The notes beneath the pieces are model-generated. The model searched no databases and was not told the DNA's origin. It saw only the letters and a list, made by a program, of their open reading frames with translations. A stretch of 64,000 nucleotides of DNA. Source: Hoplostethus atlanticus (Eukaryota > Chordata > Actinopteri > Trachichthyiformes > Trachichthyidae). A program made the translations under genes and the position numbers. Location of the stretch: positions 8,339,001 to 8,403,000 of the forward strand of contig JAXDDX010000001.1 in the NCBI GenBank assembly GCA_034670405.1. Reading direction: 5' to 3'. Positions 13,943 to 24,525 of the stretch are shown here, piece after piece (position 1 is the stretch's first letter; every line of letters starts with the position of its first letter).

Positions 13943-14841
13943 GTGCGTGTGCGTGTGTGTGTGAGACTTATCCATCTCTATCTGATCTCCTTGCAGGCAA
14001 AGATGCTTTGGCTCTCATTGGAGGAGCTGAGTTTCAGTTTCAGTCTTAACTTTGACGGGGCTGAAATCAGAGAGGGAATAGGCTGTCTGGCCACAATCAC
14101 ACTATAAGTCACTATAACTATAAGTACAACCAGCAACCAGTGCAACATCCAACTAAACCTATTAACACCCATATTACACCCAGTATGGGCAATCCCTATT
14201 TCACTTTCTATTGTAGTGACTGGTTTTGATCAGATTCACCATGCATCCTTTTGAGGGAATCAATTGAAATGCATGGCTTTTGGGGATCCAGAGTGGACAA
14301 ATCTTATGTCTCCAGCCTTTGGACTTGGAATTAATGCTATATAGATTTTTGTGAGATACATTATACATGAAGATTTTACATTTTAGGCATTTAGGTGCAA
14401 CCTATCATTACAAATAGCCCAGTAACAAAGTGAAAAAGGGTAAAACAGTGCAAGTGCAAAACAGTGCTAATAGTAAAGTAAAAGGGACATTTGTAGTGTA
14501 CTCTTTGCAGTGAAAGCAGGGGGAAACTAAAAGCCTTTTTCAAGTGCAGCTAGTGCAGGAAGGCTGGGGGTTGTGGACTCAAGAGATAAGTTTTCATTTG
14601 AACTTACAATGAACAAATATTTTGCCAGACAAACTACCTTTTGTATTTTCAGAAGATTAGTCATTTGAGTGTTAGGCCTGCCAGAACAGCTATTTTGGGA
14701 TTAGTTCACAACTGAAATCAACTATACTAATCTCTATACAACTGTATAGAATATAAAGTAAAGCTCCAATTTACAGACTGTCATTTGAGTGGCATCATTG
14801 CCATCTAGTTGCGCAAGATGATGTTTGGGTTAATTTCATTA

Positions 14842-14979
14842 TTGAAATAAAGAAGCTCCCGCACACTGTCCACTACACCTGTAATTAAAGTTTCATTGGG
14901 AACATCTGTGCACGTTGTTCCCAATAGAACGTTTTTATTGTAAGTGAAGTGGGAGTGTGTGAGAGCTTCTTTATTTCAA
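14842..14979. mobile_element. Short fold-back (MITE-like) element
   Basis: The ends are inverted copies: ttgaaataaagaagctc at 14842-14858 is matched by its reverse complement at 14963-14979, with 24 of 26 positions agreeing over the extended arm. Nested inside, attgggaaca (14895-14904) pairs with tgttcccaat (14916-14925). A 138-bp unit made of nested inverted repeats is typical of non-autonomous DNA transposons. No clear target-site duplication is visible. Confidence 0.5.
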
Positions 14980-15277
14980 CTGTCCTCTCCTGAAAGTCGC
15001 GCCTGTCTTATTCAGTTGTGTATCAGTTATATTCTATTGTTTATTTCATTTTTTACATGTTTTTCTAAACATATAAAAAACATTTGAATTACACTAACAA
15101 TATTTAAGTGATCAGATTACTGAAATCCCTTTGCCATTACCCCACAAAAAAAAAAAAAAAAAAATAGGCTACACCTCCTGAGGTGTGACTTGATGCCTCT
15201 GTGTGGTGAAATTTGGGACTACATGGTCAGCACATCTTTGAAATAGAAACTACCACACAGTACTGTAATCTTTAATT

Positions 15278-15360
15278 CATTCATTCATTCATTCATTCAT
15301 CTTCTCTACCTGCTTAATCCTTTTCAGGGTTGCGGGTGGCTGGAGCCTATTCTGACATAC
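15278..15360 (+). repeat. Interspersed fish repeat fragment with (ATTC)n head
   Basis: Five attc units run into sequence of the type tacctgcttaatcc...cagggttgcgggtggctggagcctat, a widespread fish repeat pattern. A related fragment begins near 16932. Confidence 0.5.
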
Positions 15361-16249
15361 TGTAATCTTTGAGAAAAAATCCACACTGAGATATAATTCT
15401 GTTGTTCGAGTTCAAGTTTGAAAATTCGGTTCAAAGACCAAAGAAAGAGGAACCAGAGAGTGAAGCCTCAGCAGAGAAACCTGGAGCTGCTCCACTGACA
15501 ATGAATTACAGATTGACTTCATTGTCTCAGAATATTTGCTCTTACATGCCACAAGGTTCATTTCATTGTGGTGCTAACAGCAATAAGCAGAAAATGAAGC
15601 AGAAAATGAGCCCATATCCCTGTAAAACTGCACTTAGTACTGCCAGTGCATTCAAAGTTAGTCTTCCATTCACTATCATTGTAGTAGCTCCAGGATTTGT
15701 TTCTTGATGCCATTAGCAAAACAGCCATGGATTACTAGTTTCCCCCTTTTGAGACATTGTCATTTTATTTTCTTGTTAAAAACGTTATACTTTTTTAAGT
15801 ATAAATGTATAGGATCTAGGATAGGATATAGGATTTATAAGATCATTTGCACTCATCCGCAGTGTCTTGAGTGCATGCTTTTGCTGAAATGCTCAGTTCC
15901 TGTGCTATCAGCAGGTGGTGCTATCCTCAAACCAATTCAGGAAACATGTTGAGAACGCCACCAACAGCTTGTTCAAGATCAAGACACTTGAAAAGACCCC
16001 AGCCAAATGCAGGCAGACACGATACCCACTGAGACTAAATAAAATAATACAAGTGCCAACAATGACCTAGCCTCAAAAACACATTTTCATAGATGAAATT
16101 GGGAGTGGCCAATTCCAGTCATCCCTAAAAGAAAGACATGGTACAATTGCAGGACAGCAAAAAGAGTGAATTAAACAGCGCTGATTGTCAATCTTGTTTT
16201 TGGAATACATGATTCTGTTTTCTTATTTTGTATTTTAGATTAGTGTGTA

Positions 16250-16680
16250 TGATGGGATGAACGTTCTGAGAAGCTCCTTCAGCCACCGTCTCATCCAACC
16301 TAAGTGCACAAGGGAGCGCTTCAAGCTCTCTTTTGTGCCATGCTACCTCCAAGATCAACCCCTGAGCCTCCTGCTTCCCCCCCCTCCCCCCCCACACACA
16401 CACAAACACACGCACCATGTGTTGACCAAACTGCAAATTGCACAACTGTAAATTGGACTTTAAACTTTAAACTGTAACTAAGTTATTATTCCTTGCACTA
16501 CTTGTATATTTTTTGTATATTTCTTTTTCTTCTTGTATATTTTGAGGATGTTTTTTATACAGTTTGTTGTCCTGAAATGTGTTTGTTGTATAGTGATGTG
16601 TGCCTCTCTCTTGTTCTGTACTGCTCCATAACTCTAATTTCCCCTCTGGGACAATAAAGAGCCCTCTAATCTAATGGAAT
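16250..16680 (+). mobile_element. 3' end fragment of a non-LTR retrotransposon
   Basis: The distal part reads aatttcccctctgggacaat followed by aaag and a short tail of ctaat repeats, the usual 3' end of several fish LINE families. The proximal part has a degraded open frame. It looks like a truncated dead copy; the left boundary is uncertain. Confidence 0.5.
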
Positions 16681-16931
16681 CACATTTTGATTTTTTTTTT
16701 AATCTGTGGATATATTATTATATTATTATTATATGTTCACAATCATACATTAAGATGCAGAGACTAGCTGTGATATTTTAAGCAGATGAGAAAATGTAAA
16801 GCAGTCAACACATTGTAATCACATTTGTCTCAACACACTCAACACACGAGTTCCTGTAGTTTCTGCATGTGGTCAGAACGCAATGACGCCGGATTTTGTT
16901 TATCTTAACTGTGAATTGTCTGTATTAGTTC

Positions 16932-17049
16932 TTTCATTCATTCATTTTCTTCCTGTTAAAGGTCATGGGGGTGCTGGCGCCTATCCCAGCATGCATTGGG
17001 CAGAAGGTTGGGAAGACAACCTTCTGCCCAATGCATGCTGGGGTAGGCG
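16932..17049. repeat. Interspersed repeat fragment ending in a 33-bp hairpin
   Basis: It starts with attcattcatt and continues ggtcatgggggtgctggcgc, resembling the repeat at 15278. From 16978 to 17010 the sequence is repeated in inverted orientation at 17017-17049 with one mismatch in 33 and a 6-base loop (ggaaga). The hairpin contains catgcattgggcagaaggtt. Confidence 0.8.
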
Positions 17050-17085
17050 ATAATATAAAGAAAACACACAGATAACAAATGTGTT

Positions 17086-17091
17086 TTTATT
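17086..17091 (-). other. mob2: Candidate mob2 polyadenylation signal
   Basis: AATAAA on the minus strand about 410 bases past the mob2 stop codon. Motif and position only; the implied 3' UTR includes a (GT)n run at about 17464-17499. Confidence 0.5.
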
Positions 17092-17460
17092 ACGTTAAGT
17101 CTATGACAACACTTAGCAAATGACCTTGATGATCTTGACCTGATTAAAACATAACAATGCAACATACTTTTAAAACTGTAACATGCAATATCATAGTGTC
17201 ACATAATATTACAAAGAACTGATTTAAATTATATACAATAGGAGAAGAAGGGCTGAAGCCACATTCTTCATGAACCCAAAGTTGGCTTATTCTTTCTCCC
17301 ACATACAGGAACAGATTGTGTGAGTACTTTGTGTGAGTACTTTTTTTTTACCAGGTTACATCTGCCAATCCTTTTCTTTAGTAAATGAAAGTTCAGAGTG
17401 GTGAGAATCACTAAAGAGAGTAAATGATGTGTGAAATGTCAGAGATGTGAGGGTTACAAA

Positions 17461-17500
<40 letters not shown>

Positions 17501-17502
17501 CT

Positions 17503-18671
17503 TTAGGTGTTGCTGTGCTGTCCCAGAGCTGTGATGAGGTCCTGCAGTGGCTCGGTGTCTTCCGGCTCCAGTAGCGCATGCTGCCGGCAGAAGTGTGTGA
17601 GGTGCGTGAAGAGTGTGTTGAGGTGTGGCTGCAGGCCCAGCGCTAGTGTTTCTCTGTAGTGAGACCAGTAAAAGTGAGCCAGAGTTCTGAACAACAGCAG
17701 AAACACCTTCTGGACCAGAAAGACAAATCCTGCAGGGAACACTGAACCTGGGAAAGAGGGTAGGGAGATGAAGTGGAAAGGAGGCAAAGTTGTTGTCAGT
17801 GGATCAGTGCAACAGCTTAACGCTGAAAATGAAATGCAATGTCACAAAAGGTACCTGCTTTGGTGGGGAACACAACTTCATCAGTCAGTAGCTCCTGAAT
17901 GTACGACATGGCGTAGTCAAAATAAAGAGGAGCAGAGCACTTCAGCTTCTTGCCCTGGTCATCGGTCCAAACATAAACCCTGAGCACACCAACACACAGA
18001 AGGCAGCCATCAGGACAGTGCAGTCACAACACAGTATATTGTACATGAGATGCCCAGGATAGTTGATATTTGAGACCCGATGATCGGCAGTAAGCTGTCG
18101 ATGTGTAGTCATTGCCATGTGTAGTATATCCTACCCAGTAACTTACATGTTGCCTGGTCCACAGGCAGTAGGGCACGTGCTGGGCGTGCAGAACTCGGAC
18201 AGTGCGCTGGAGAACAGGTTGATATGCTTGAAAAACACCACCGCTGCAGAGATTAGCAAGACAAAATCTAGAATTACATCATGCATGTATTTGTATAGCA
18301 ATTTAAGCTCAAAAGGAAACTGTAAACTCGATTTGTCATGTGTTGCAATTCCTGCATGTCTCCCTAGTATACACTCACCTCCCATACAGTACATGAGTTG
18401 TTTTCCTGCAGATGCTATGTAGAGCGATATAGGAGCAGATGAGTAGATGCACAAACAGAAGCTGGTGTGATTCTGGGGTCTACTTACTGTTACTAGCAAG
18501 CCACTCTGCGTGGTCGAGGCCAGGCGGCAGGGCTGTGAGGGCAGACATGTCTGTGTGTGTGATCCGCTGGCAAACATACTGCTCTTGTAGATACGGGCGC
18601 TCCTCCAGATTATTGTTATTAATTCCTCTTGGGAACACAGCGAACAGTTAATGAACCAGAAAAAGAAAGAG

Positions 18672-18718
<47 letters not shown>

Positions 18719-18791
18719 GAGAGAGTGTGTGTGTAAAACAATCAATAGGTCACTGGATAAACTACTGCTGCTGCAGTCAGGAGATAACACA

Positions 18792-18836
<45 letters not shown>

Positions 18837-20140
18837 AATATATAAATATATACACACTGCTGTAACTGCAGACCTGAAAGTCCAATAAACCAGGAGGCAA
18901 TGTAATGAAGCCAGTCAATTCTGAGCCAGTGTAATTACTGTTAATGAGGTGTACTGCTGCAGTGGTCAGCCTTACAAAGCAGATAACCCAAAGTACTAAC
19001 ATTGTGCAATGTAATGCATGAAGTGCTGTGGCCAGTTGCCTTTGTCAAAGCTCTTTCTTGACACAATATATACCTAGTGATAAAGCTGGAGGCAGTGCAT
19101 TATAATGAGTAACCCATGACTGGTTTGGGGAACTTGTGGTAACTGTGGAGTGTGAGTACAGAAAACAAATAGTGCTTCTTTGTGAATGTCAACACATCCT
19201 GGAAAGACCAACCAGGGGGAGTGATTTGACTTCATGCAAACCAGGACGGCCATAGGTAGCGTGCCATGACGAGGTGGCACACTACACTGTGTATTTCTGT
19301 GTGTACCTGTAGGTCAGTCTGATCGCTACGCCTTTGTTAAGTCAGTGTGAATGTGTATCTGAAGTGGAAGCAGGCGACTGCCACGCTCAGGTTTTGGATC
19401 TCTACACAGCAGCATAGAGAGTTTACTCAGTGTGACCTTGCCTCCTGTGATAACAGAAACACTGTGCTCTCTAAGCAGTTTCATTCCCCCTGGGGGGATG
19501 TGTGTGTGTGTTGGGTTGAGAGAAGTAGTTTTATGGTCTAAACAACATAGTCTTTGTCCAAAGCAGAGGTTGGGAGAGGTAGAGGGAGAGATACTGTATA
19601 GAAAGACAGATAGAGATAGAGAAGAGAGAGAATGGAGATAAATGGTAGCTTTAGTACAATGGCACTGTAAAGAGTTTTAGCAAGAGGACAGTAATGGCAG
19701 ATGCTAATAGCACTTCTGAACCATGACAGTTCCCTAGTGTCCAGAGGAAACTGCTTTGTTAACATCCTCCAGGCTACTCTGTTCCAGCGCCATGGTATTA
19801 ATTCAATTAGTCTTACCACCCCATGGCTACCAGTTGCCTGCATACACGCAAACACAATGGACCCAGATCTACTTGTAATGTTGTGTTTGTGGGTAAACAC
19901 ATTCTTCTGTGAACCTGCACTCTCGCTTTTAGCCATCTGTTTGCCTTTGCCTCTGCTGTGTGGGCGAAATAAACACTTTAATCAGCACAGCCAGCTGTCT
20001 CCAAAAACCTCACCCCAGAGCACACTGTCACAAAACATGTTCACACACAGACTGTTTTCCCTCATTCAACTTCAAACTTGCAACATGTGTCCCTGCCATT
20101 AAAGGAATCCACCACCACTGATGCCATCAGACAAATATGT

Positions 20141-20179
<39 letters not shown>

Positions 20180-20670
20180 ACATATCTGGAGAACATTCCT
20201 CATGAAACCATGTGCAGCCAACTCTCTGGTTTCATTTCTTCCTTACCATCCTCTGCTCTATTTGTGTTTTCTTTTTTTGTCTTTGTCTTATGTGATCAGA
20301 ATATAAAGTAAGACAGGGTTAAAAGACCCCAGAGGAGGATTACCTTTTAACCACTCACATCACTGCTCTGTAGCCAAAACAACTACCTCTTTTAAAAAGT
20401 TGAACTAAAGTAAATTAAGAGGCAAGAGATTCTGCATAGAAAGTAAAGGGATAGTAAGAGTTACAGACAATCAACAAACGCAGGAAATCAGTGGATGATT
20501 CTTTTCCAGATACGAAACTGAAACATTTGATGATGAAAACGCAGATAGAAGACTGATAAACAGGGAAGAGAGAGGAGATGTACTTACAGTTTTTCATTCC
20601 TGATGTCAGAGGGGTGAAGAGTTGTGGTGTCTGCCTCCGTAGCTGAGGGGTAACTATGGCAACCCCCCAT
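17503..20670 (-). CDS. mob2: mob2-like MOB kinase activator (5 coding exons)
   Basis: MOB proteins are small zinc-binding adaptors that bind NDR/LATS kinases. Exons are 20588-20670, 18488-18627, 18147-18243, 17855-17979 and 17503-17747, all GT-AG and phase-consistent, giving 229 residues. Core family features are present: EWLASNTVVFFKHINL, SEFCTPSTC (first Cys pair of the zinc site), KLKCSAPLYFDY, DEVVFPTKAG, and LAHFYWSHYRETLAL (the zinc His pair), then HLNTLFTHLTHF. These are closer to MOB2 than to MOB1, MOB3 or MOB4, but the protein is clearly diverged from mammalian MOB2. The N-terminus MGGCHSYPS is unlike the charged start of the best-known MOB2 form; Gly2 and Cys4 would suit lipid modification. 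The start was chosen because this exon joins the next in phase. Whether this is the mob2 orthologue or a fish paralogue is unresolved. Confidence 0.88.
18668..18833. repeat. Adjacent (GA)n and (CA)n microsatellites in mob2 intron 1
   Basis: A GA-rich run (about 18668-18725) and a CA run (about 18797-18833) flank a short unique segment in the intron upstream of exon 18488-18627. They generate spurious Arg/Glu and Thr/His open frames. Confidence 0.9.
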
Positions 20671-20723
20671 GGCATAGAGCTAAGAGCAGAGCTGTTGGTC
20701 ACACCAGCCCCACTTTGCCATCC

Positions 20724-20758
<35 letters not shown>

Positions 20759-21740
20759 CTACACACTAGAGGGAGAAAACAGTAACCGATGCTCTTACAC
20801 ACTCGTCTTAGCTCACACGCGAACCCATACAGTGAACAAACACACACAGGCTGCTGCTGGATTCCTTTTTATGAATTTTTCCAAAACACATTAAGTATTC
20901 CAGGAGTTGAGGATCGTCTCCGTGGAAAGTGAAGCTCCCCAGCTGTCTGACTTTCTCTCTCCAGTGCTCTCGTGTCAGCGTGTATATGACTGTGAGTCTC
21001 CTTTGTTTCAGTCCCACACCCCTCAGGCTCCTCCTCTCTGATATCCAAGCGGACAGGCAGGTTTCTCCACAACCCATAAGTACAACACTCTCAACTCCGC
21101 CTCTCTCTCCCTCTCTCCCTATCCCACTTCCCCCTCTCCCTAAAAGGTTCACTCAACCCACCACATACACACTCACGTCTCCATTTGTACACTATAAAGA
21201 GGCCAGGCAGGTGCAATTGACAAAGTAAAGGTACTCTTGCATTGTGTGAGGGAGAGAGACAGCAAGGAGAGAGGGAGGTTTCCTGTGTGCCAGAAGGTGT
21301 ATTCATCATCTGTAGGCCCTTTGTAAACTCGAGAGGAATGTGATGAGAACCATGGTGTCTCTATGCCAAGAAATGAAAACACACACCCACTGTAAAGAGT
21401 ACCAATAAACAGAAAGAACTCCACAGTACAATGTAATACAAAAACCCCTGTTATATGAACTTGTTTCCCCTCTGTCTGGGGCACAGTAGATATGTGTGCT
21501 AAGCAGGTCTTTGTTTGCATTGGGGAGGGATGGTATTGAGTGTGTAACATTTGTGTCAGTGTGTCTCACATGTGTACGACGCATTAAGAGCAATATAATC
21601 CTCATGTTCACCTGCCCTTAAGGTAAACACATTTGTGTATCTATAGAGTGTGAGTCCTGTTCGATGTGTGTGTTTCAGTAGGCCATATCCGTGAGACAAA
21701 GAGACTCAAGACTTCTTCTTCTTCTTTATGGTCTGACATA
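20671..21740. other. mob2 upstream region / gap to ppp6r2 3' end
   Basis: It includes a (CA)n run at about 20730-20756 and an open minus-strand frame at 20808-21152 without recognisable domains. This is where the mob2 5' UTR and promoter should lie, but no TATA box or clear splice donor-acceptor pair stood out. Confidence 0.35.
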
Positions 21741-24525
21741 TTTATTAGGTTCATATCTGAATGTACAAGCTAAATTTGACAACAGGTAACAGACACATTA
21801 CTCTCTATACGGAAAAAAAAAACGCCAGCATCAGTTCACTTTACAAAAAAGGCATTTTACAATACTGTCTCTTATACCCCTTCCCCCACTCCCACATCCA
21901 CACAGGTCAAATGTGGTAAGCTAGAATGCATGGTAGAATTTAACTTTGCAGTGGCCTCAGTTTAAGTATAAGACGGGAAAAAGTACATGATAATACCACC
22001 CATCATCTATCAATTAAAGTTTAGGGCACATACTGCACTGTACAGTACATAACCATGAGGTGAAATGAGGCTAAATGTGCAAACGTAATGGCACTTAAAG
22101 ATGACTCTAATGTACTGCATGCCATTATGCATAACATCTTACCATACCCGTAGCTACACTTTGTAGCACACACACTCTAAATAGAAAGGAGACACACTCA
22201 TAGATGCACACACACACCAAAACGGAAAGCTAAGGGTCAGATGCAATGCTTGGGTTTTGGGAAAAGGGGATAACATATTCTGACCCTGTACATAGCCCTG
22301 CCTCAAAAGGACCTGGAGAACAACCCTGATTCCTGCTCAATCCCTGACTCAAACTAACCCTGACTCGCCACCCAGTTCCATTTCACAAACATGTCTAAGT
22401 ACTGAATGGCTAAAACGGCTTCAGGAATATCAAACTTTGACTAAACTGTAGGAGTTATCTAAATGAAGGATCTACGGCCCGGGTAAAATGGAACTGGGCC
22501 AGCTCTTTTGGTTTCAAAGCTCCTCCTCATTCCAGTCTCCCATGTGATCCAGAATGAATCTTTGTAGTATTTGACACCTTGCATTTTCTCCTTCCGCCTC
22601 CTTCACATGGGTTGTGAAAACGTATTTAGGGAGGGATCATACAAAGATTTCTTAAGATAAATCCAGACCAAATTTGTTCTCGTCATCCAGACCATCGAAG
22701 GGAAGGAGGCTGCTTCACAGATATGAAATCCAGTTATACACTGGTGGGAAGACACACTTTGGCAAAAAGCGTTTTGGAAAAATAATTCAAAAATATCTAC
22801 ATAATTCACTCATTCAAGTCAAACATTCCCACCTCTTTGAGAAGGGAATACTGGTGGTGTTTATCACCACCTAGTACAAACGAAAAAGTGCTTCTTGAAA
22901 GTGCTTTTCAAATTAAAATACAACAATCTAAGTAAATCATTCCATAGGCATATGCAATTAAAGTCAACTCCTGCCCTGAGAAAGAGAGAGACAAGGAGAA
23001 AGATAAAATAAAAGCATGACTGTCTGGCACACGGTAACTTAAGTAAATTGTATGGAAGACATACTGTGGATTACCAATGCACAGTCAGGCACACACACAC
23101 TCCCAAACCCCCACACAGAAAGCATGGAGCAGAGGAACAGGAACTGATGCTGGGGTATAAACCAAAACACAGACATCATTATTGCCTCATTTCAACAGTA
23201 CAACACACACATACATTACACACGTTGCAACCTGCAAAACAACCGCTTTTCCATACACCTGGATTTATTCCAAAAATAGATAATGTTTATATATATACTG
23301 TTTACATGTATATTACGTTTACATATTACCAAGAAGAATAGCCACAACCTAATACAGGTTCAAATGTCACAATATTACATTTAAACAGCTCTGTAGGTGA
23401 CATGGATTGGTATGTGCACATCATTGTGTATGAGTGTTTTTTTTGTTTGTGTGTGTGTGTGTATGGATATGATTGTGTGTACACATGTGTGTATGGTATG
23501 TGTGCATGTGTGTTACACAGGTGTGCTTTCTTTGTATCTGCATACCTCTCCTTTGACCTGAGAATAGGCTCTACATCAGACCCAGTTCAAACACACATAC
23601 AGGCACACATGTCTACACACACATAAAACAGCACACACCACAGGTTGGAGGAGGAAGTGACAGATGATGTAGTATGTATAAGAGATTACATGTGGATGCA
23701 TTCATAATTCAAATCTGATGTTCCTAAATTAAGAAAAAGAACACTCAGGTTCCATAGGATCAAGTAAACAAATGGTTCAGATAGCATATATGACAAAAAG
23801 GAGGATGACAATCACAATTATCAGTCACACGTTTGCACTAATAAACCCTCAGGCTAGCATGTATATTAAAATGCTGTGGGGAGATCTGAGGAAGATTTAT
23901 TTTCACTGTGTAAAATGGTAGCTAGCTTGCTAGCAAGCTTAGTCGATTAGTTTATAATACCATTTGCCTAATGATGTAAACAGTCAAATGCTCTGCTGGA
24001 AAAAGTTCCTTGGAGTGTGCTTTCAACGCCCAGAAGACACTCAATAAACAAACTGAATTCTTACACTGCCTAGAAATAAAGAAGGATTTCAGACTCCTGG
24101 AACAGTGCCGATTTACACAGTGTCACCTCTCCTCATCACATCATCGTTTTTTCCCCCAAATTCCATGAAAAAAAGATATACTATAATCTCTTAATAGTAA
24201 TATATTACACAATTTGGCTTTGGGAGCCTGTGAGGCAACTGTACTGTTCTCTAAAAAAATCCCATCTCTCTTTTATACTGTCCTATTGTCCTGTCCTATT
24301 GAAAAAGAGCAGCGGAATATCACCTATTGTAGATTTGTGGACTCTTGTATCCAAAATACTTATTGTTAAGGGCTCTTTGTTTGTGATCTCCCATTCACTT
24401 GCATCTCCGTGGACACCAACAAAAGGCATGGGAGGACTGCTAACAGGGAGAGACGGTGGCATGGCTGTGTGTTCAATGGACAGGTGTAAGTGGAGTGTGT
24501 GTATGTGTGTGCCTGTACCGCAGTG
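21741..24525 (-). other. ppp6r2: Probable ppp6r2 3' UTR with poly(A) signal at 21741-21746
   Basis: No exon is supported between the ppp6r2 stop (24526-24528) and the mob2 upstream region. A minus-strand AATAAA occurs at 21741-21746. The stretch of about 2.8 kb is AT-rich and lacks convincing coding frames, which fits a long 3' UTR. No transcript evidence is available here. Confidence 0.45.

Larger units (their letters stand above)
12198..17085. other. Intergenic region between adm2 and mob2, no supported gene
   Basis: AT-rich sequence with no exon I can support. It contains degenerate tandem AGGTATA-type motifs at about 13160-13280, long (GT)n runs at about 13717-13770 and 13882-13963, an A-tract at about 15146-15163, and several interspersed repeat fragments listed separately. 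A 101-codon open frame at 15402-15707 has no recognisable domain or splice context. Confidence 0.6.

Noticed and set aside
13883-14107. Cys-Val repeat open frames and similar Thr-His frames at many loci
   Set aside because: They are translations of (GT)n and (CA)n microsatellites.
15402-15707. 101-codon plus-strand open frame in the intergenic region
   Set aside because: No recognisable domain, no splice partner, and it is flanked by repeat debris; length is within chance expectation for this much sequence.
20808-21152. 114-codon minus-strand open frame upstream of mob2
   Set aside because: It does not join the mob2 coding frame and has no domain; more likely 5' UTR or promoter sequence.
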